Positions 60,728 to 64,000 of a DNA stretch of 64,000 nt are shown here, piece by piece. The position numbers were made by a program, and so were the translations under genes. The stretch covers positions 1 to 64,000 of the forward strand of contig OX442433.1 in NCBI GenBank assembly GCA_949361645.1, given 5' to 3'. Numbering within the stretch: position 1 is the first letter of the stretch; every line of letters begins with the position of its first letter. The notes under the pieces are model-generated. The model made no database searches and was not told the DNA's origin. It was given only the letters and a program-made list of their open reading frames with translations. The DNA is from Spongilla lacustris. Lineage: Eukaryota; Porifera; Demospongiae; Spongillida; Spongillidae.

Positions 60728-61300
60728 CTAAATAAGTACGCACGCGCAACCGGTCTTTTCTCCTGCTGCCTTCCCTCCTCCGGACTTCTTCGGGTCGCCC
60801 GGTTTGTTAATGCGCCTCGCGATATCCATAAAGGCCGCCTCCACATTGGAATTTGATTTGGCGGATGTCTCGAAAAACGAACATTTCCACGTGTTTGCCA
60901 ACACTTCCCCTTCTCTGGTCGTGACTGCACGCTCCGCGTCCTTGTCAGATTTGTTTCCGACCAATCCTAGAGCCACGATGGACTCCCCCTTGACGCGCTC
61001 GATTTGACCTTTCATCACGTGTATATCGTGAAACGTCGATGCGTCGATTATGGAGTACACGATTATAAAGCCTTGCCCGTTCTTGATATATATGTCGCGC
61101 AGTGACCCAAACTGCTCCGTTCCAGCCGTGTCCAATATTTCCAACGTCACCATGGACTGTTCTAACTCAATCTGTTTCCTGTAGTAGTCTTCCACCGTTG
61201 GGTCGTAGCTCTCCACGAAATTACCTGACACGAAACGCAGCGTCAGGGCACTTTTGCCGACACCTCCAGATCCCATCACCACAATCTTGAGCTCCTTCAT
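60728..61300 (-). CDS. Intronless Rap-like small GTPase
   Basis: A single 190-residue frame with no intron. P-loop GSGGVGKSALT, effector region YDPTVEDYY, switch II LDTAGTEQFGSLRD, base-binding GNKSDKD and ETSAKS, and a C-terminal prenylation box CVLI preceded by another Cys. Thr follows Gly in DTAGTE, where Ras has Gln; this Thr is the mark of Rap proteins, whose hydrolysis relies on RapGAP Asn. NGQGFIIVYSI also fits Rap. The lack of introns in an intron-rich neighbourhood suggests an old retrocopy or secondary intron loss. Start MKELKIVVMG is the normal family start. Confidence 0.9.
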   Translation of the reverse strand: MKELKIVVMGSGGVGKSALTLRFVSGNFVESYDPTVEDYYRKQIELEQSMVTLEILDTAGTEQFGSLRDIYIKNGQGFIIVYSIIDASTFHDIHVMKGQIERVKGESIVALGLVGNKSDKDAERAVTTREGEVLANTWKCSFFETSAKSNSNVEAAFMDIARRINKPGDPKKSGGGKAAGEKTGCACVLI

Positions 61301-61972
61301 GTCCGATCGGTTTTTTCCTCACGAGGAGAAGAAAAGAGATTCGATGCGCCAATGGGGGGGAGGAGGGAGACAAGGGATACAGTCGCCCCTCCAACTTGCA
61401 CTCGCGTGAATAGTAATAAAATGGTATTTGGTATAATCAAATTACTGCTACATACAATGACAATGAAGTGATGTCATTTGCACTCCCTCCCACAGCGTGG
61501 GGACGTCCCTGAATTGGTGGGTTCCTCAGCAGAGCTAGCTGTGCATGCCATCACTGCATGGTGCAGGTGCTGTAGCCTGCGCGCAGTCCCGCACTGCGCT
61601 GTGCATTAACCAGTACGCATAACTACTGATGATGGCACTTGTACCTGCAGTGGCCCGCAAAAGGAGCTTCCGTAAACACGAAGCCAGCCTCTGGTGCTTA
61701 TATCGCACGCCCCCGCATTGCCAATTGGTGTATTCTAACTTAGGATCAAAGCGTCTACACATAAAAAATGGCTGTCCCACTGCATGATGTCAGCTAACTC
61801 TAATCTCTGATGGCTTCTGCTTCTGTATGTGTGAGCCATACGGAGTTCTTTTTATACCGTCTTGAACAGTGCGGTAGAAAACACTCTGGGGGGAGGGGGG
61901 GAGGGGTAGGGGAAGAAGGAGGGGTGGGGAGGGGAGGGGAGGGGTGGAAGATATCTTTTCTTTTAAGAAGCA
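61301..61972. other. Spacer, no supported gene
   Basis: Promoter region of the Rap-like gene on the right side of its start. A G-rich GGGGAGGGG run lies at 61890-61947. An 81-residue minus-strand frame at 61535-61780 has no support. Confidence 0.45.
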
Positions 61973-64000
61973 CTACAAGTGCCTTTCTTTGCTCACCTTA
62001 TTTGGAAGCAGAGCTACAATGTTGTTGATTTTCACAAGCTTTCCATGTTTTGGTGGACAAGTAAAATATCTTTTACCCTTAAGTAACCCATCAGTGTCCC
62101 CAACTGTGGGCTCAGGTAAGTAAACCAAGAAACCAAATGGTTCCAATAACTCACCAGGTTCATCAAGCTTCAGACCCACATATATCTGGTTGTCCACAAA
62201 TTCACTGTCAATTTTGCCAATGTATTTCACTACTCCAGTGAGCTTCTGCGGCTCCAAATCAAACTCTGACCTCTTCAATCTTGCGAGAACTCGAGTGCCC
62301 AGTCTCACTTGCGACTGCACCTGAGCAGTGTGCTTGGCATCAGTTGACCCTTGACCTCCTCTGTCCCTGGCACTGGGATCAACCAGAGATGTATTGATCT
62401 TACAGAGATGGCAGGCACATTGAGGGTTGGAATGGCTGTGGTCAATAAGCTCATTATCTTTGTGTCTACGCAGCATCTTGACGTCTTGAGTAGTAGGGTA
62501 GGAGAAATCCATTTTCTTAGATGAGTGATGTATGGGTGGTAGCTTGGGCACAGTCAGTGACTGCATATGAATGATAGTTATTAATACATCATGCATTTAT
62601 TAATAGAGGTTTATCATGCTACACCCTCACCCTCTCCTGTGCACCCCTTCATCCCCTCACCCCCTCACTCCCTCACCCCTCATCCCTCCATCCCCTCACT
62701 CCCTCATCCCCTCACCCTCCATCCCCTCACTCCCCATCCCTCACCCCTCACCCCCTCATCCCCTTATCCCCTCACTCCCCCACCCCCTCATTTTCTCACA
62801 TCCCCTCACTCCCCACCCCTCACTCCCCCACCCCTCACTCCCCCACCCCTCACCCCTCACTCCCCCACCCCTCACTCCCCCACCCCTCACTCCCCCACCC
62901 CTCACTCCCCCACCCCTCACTCCCCCACCCCTCACTCCCACACCCTCCCTCCCTCACCCCTCACCCCCTCATCCCCACATCCCCTCACCCTTACCCTTCT
63001 GTGCCGGCTCCCCTCATAAGTTACTGGTGATTGCAGTACTGTGGGGGGTACCTCCTTCAATAAAGGTGGAAGAGCTCCTTCACTTCTTGCTACCTCCGGA
63101 GCACTGCAGGGCCTGGGGCTGAGGCAATAGGATAGAAAGATAAAATGCACATGTGTGTGCCTAGGGGAGGTGTGCCTAGGGGAGGTGTGCCTGGGGGAGG
63201 TGTGCCTGGGGAGGTGTGCCTGAGGGAGGTGTGCCTGGGGGAGGGGTGCCTGGGGAGATGTGCCTAGGGGAGGTGTGCCTAGGGGAGGTGTGCCTAGGGG
63301 AGGTGTGCCTAGGGGAGGTGTGCCTAGGGGAGGTGTGCCTGGGGAGGGGTGCCTGGGGGAGGGGTGCCTAGGGGAGGTGTGTCTGGGGGGACTAAACACA
63401 CCTATCAGGCTGCAGGCTGCTGCCATGTTGTAATGTGCCTGATGTGAGAGGTGTCTTCAGTTGTTGTTGGTAGTTGATGGCTGTCTTCTCCAGAACATCA
63501 GCTAAGATGGCAGCACGTCTTGCATCCTTCTCTTCAATCTCAGATAACTTGATCCTCAACTCCTTAAGCTCTTTCTTCCTCTTCTCCACCAAGGCTGTCT
63601 TGCTGGTGAGAAAGGACTTCAAAGTGGCTACCTCACTCTCAGCCTGATGCAGCTTGTCACTCAGCTGGGTCACCTTCTGCATCTCCTCCTCTAATGTCTG
63701 AGTGGGAGGAGGATGGGGAGGGGGATGGTGGGAAGGGTGGGGATAGTGAGGAGGAGGGTGGGATGGTAAGGAGGTAGATAGGATGGAAGAGTGGGAAGAT
63801 AAGGATGAGAGAGTGGGATATGGGTGGAGAAGATAGTGGGGAGGATGTGGGTGAGGGGGACATAGGTAAGCGTCAGGTACACTATGCTGTTAGGCATGCA
63901 CCAATCACCATGTTCCTCTCTTTAACTGCCTTTAGTTGCTTGCGTGCTTGTGACAATGCTGTAGACTTTTCTTCCAATGCCTGCCTGGTCCTGCTTAGGT
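61973..64000 (-). CDS. Coiled-coil and CAP-Gly protein, 3' part (runs off the window)
   Basis: Exons seen, 5' to 3': at least 64000-63909, 63697-63402, 63118-62995, 62560-62155, 62103-61997 (or to a stop at 61973). The first two encode a coiled coil (EEKSTALSQARKQLKAVKER; LSDKLHQAESEVATLKSFL; KELKELRIKLSEIEEKD). The last two form a CAP-Gly domain split by an intron: GVVKYIGKIDSEFVDNQIYV, GLKLDEP joined to VGDTDGLLKGKRYF, then TCPPKHGKLVKI, with the conserved aromatic and glycine pattern. CAP-Gly domains bind EEY/F tails of tubulin and EB proteins, so a microtubule-linked protein is likely. The 5' portion is missing, so the family is not named. Confidence 0.75.
62630..62985. repeat. CCCTCA-rich repeat in the CAP-Gly gene intron
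   Basis: Degenerate units of CCCCTCACTCC and CACTCCCCCACCCCT filling the intron between exons 63118-62995 and 62560-62155. Confidence 0.9.
63150..63392. repeat. 15-bp minisatellite in the CAP-Gly gene intron
   Basis: About sixteen units of GTGTGCCTAGGGGAG with one-base variants, filling the intron between exons 63697-63402 and 63118-62995. Confidence 0.9.

Noticed and set aside
61535..61780. 81-residue minus-strand frame
   Set aside because: No family similarity, no splice context and composition unlike the neighbouring genes.

Overview
This window is nuclear DNA of an animal, most likely a non-bilaterian such as a sponge (the sponge call is an inference). Genes are split by many short GT-AG introns, often 45-65 bp. 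The gene set is metazoan: PLC-gamma with split PH, SH2-SH2-SH3 and catalytic X/Y parts, Integrator subunit 8, METTL9, the ciliary protein TMEM231, TIMM21, Mediator subunit 10 and beta-tubulin. I rebuilt most gene models by joining exons at GT-AG sites whose reading phase agrees and whose joined protein matches remembered family members. No database search was run.

Layout. 1-2.4 kb: GOT2 (+). 2.5-15.3 kb: INTS8 (-), about 26 exons, one intron of which holds a 6.6 kb array of 21-bp repeats. 15.4-22.0 kb: RECQL4 (+). 22.1-23.7 kb: NDUFAF6 (-). 24.0-33.2 kb: PLC-gamma (-). 33.4-34.0 kb: RPL14 (+). 34.1-35.3 kb: METTL9 (-). 36.4-37.5 kb: TMEM64 (+). 38.0-39.9 kb: dead copies of TUBB, RPL14 and TMEM64. 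40.0-40.6 kb: MPHOSPH6 (-). 40.7-42.2 kb: TUBB (+). 42.4-43.4 kb: EMG1 (-). 43.4-43.9 kb: PSMG4 (+). 43.9-44.3 kb: ATP synthase epsilon (-). 44.4-45.1 kb: an unidentified small membrane protein (+). 45.2-46.7 kb: an RRM protein (-). 46.8-47.3 kb: MED10 (+). 48.9-49.9 kb: TIMM21 (+). 50.3-51.4 kb: TMEM231 (-). 52.7-54.8 kb: a membrane protein with IQ and PTB parts (-). 55.0-60.3 kb: a two-LIM protein with coding minisatellites (+). 60.7-61.3 kb: an intronless Rap-like GTPase (-). 62-64 kb: a coiled-coil/CAP-Gly protein running off the end (-).

Two themes dominate. First, genes alternate strands almost strictly. Start codons of divergent pairs lie 45-240 bp apart and stop codons of convergent pairs 35-140 bp apart, so most promoters must be bidirectional and most 3' ends are shared or abutting. 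Second, tandem repeats are everywhere. Nearly every intron over 200 bp is a micro- or minisatellite, and two genes (RECQL4 and the LIM protein) carry in-frame minisatellites inside coding exons.

The most informative structure is at 33.5-42.4 kb. It reads as a tandem duplication of RPL14-METTL9-TMEM64-MPHOSPH6-TUBB-(EMG1 3' end) in which the two copies lost complementary genes. The left copy keeps RPL14, METTL9 and TMEM64; the right copy keeps MPHOSPH6 and TUBB.
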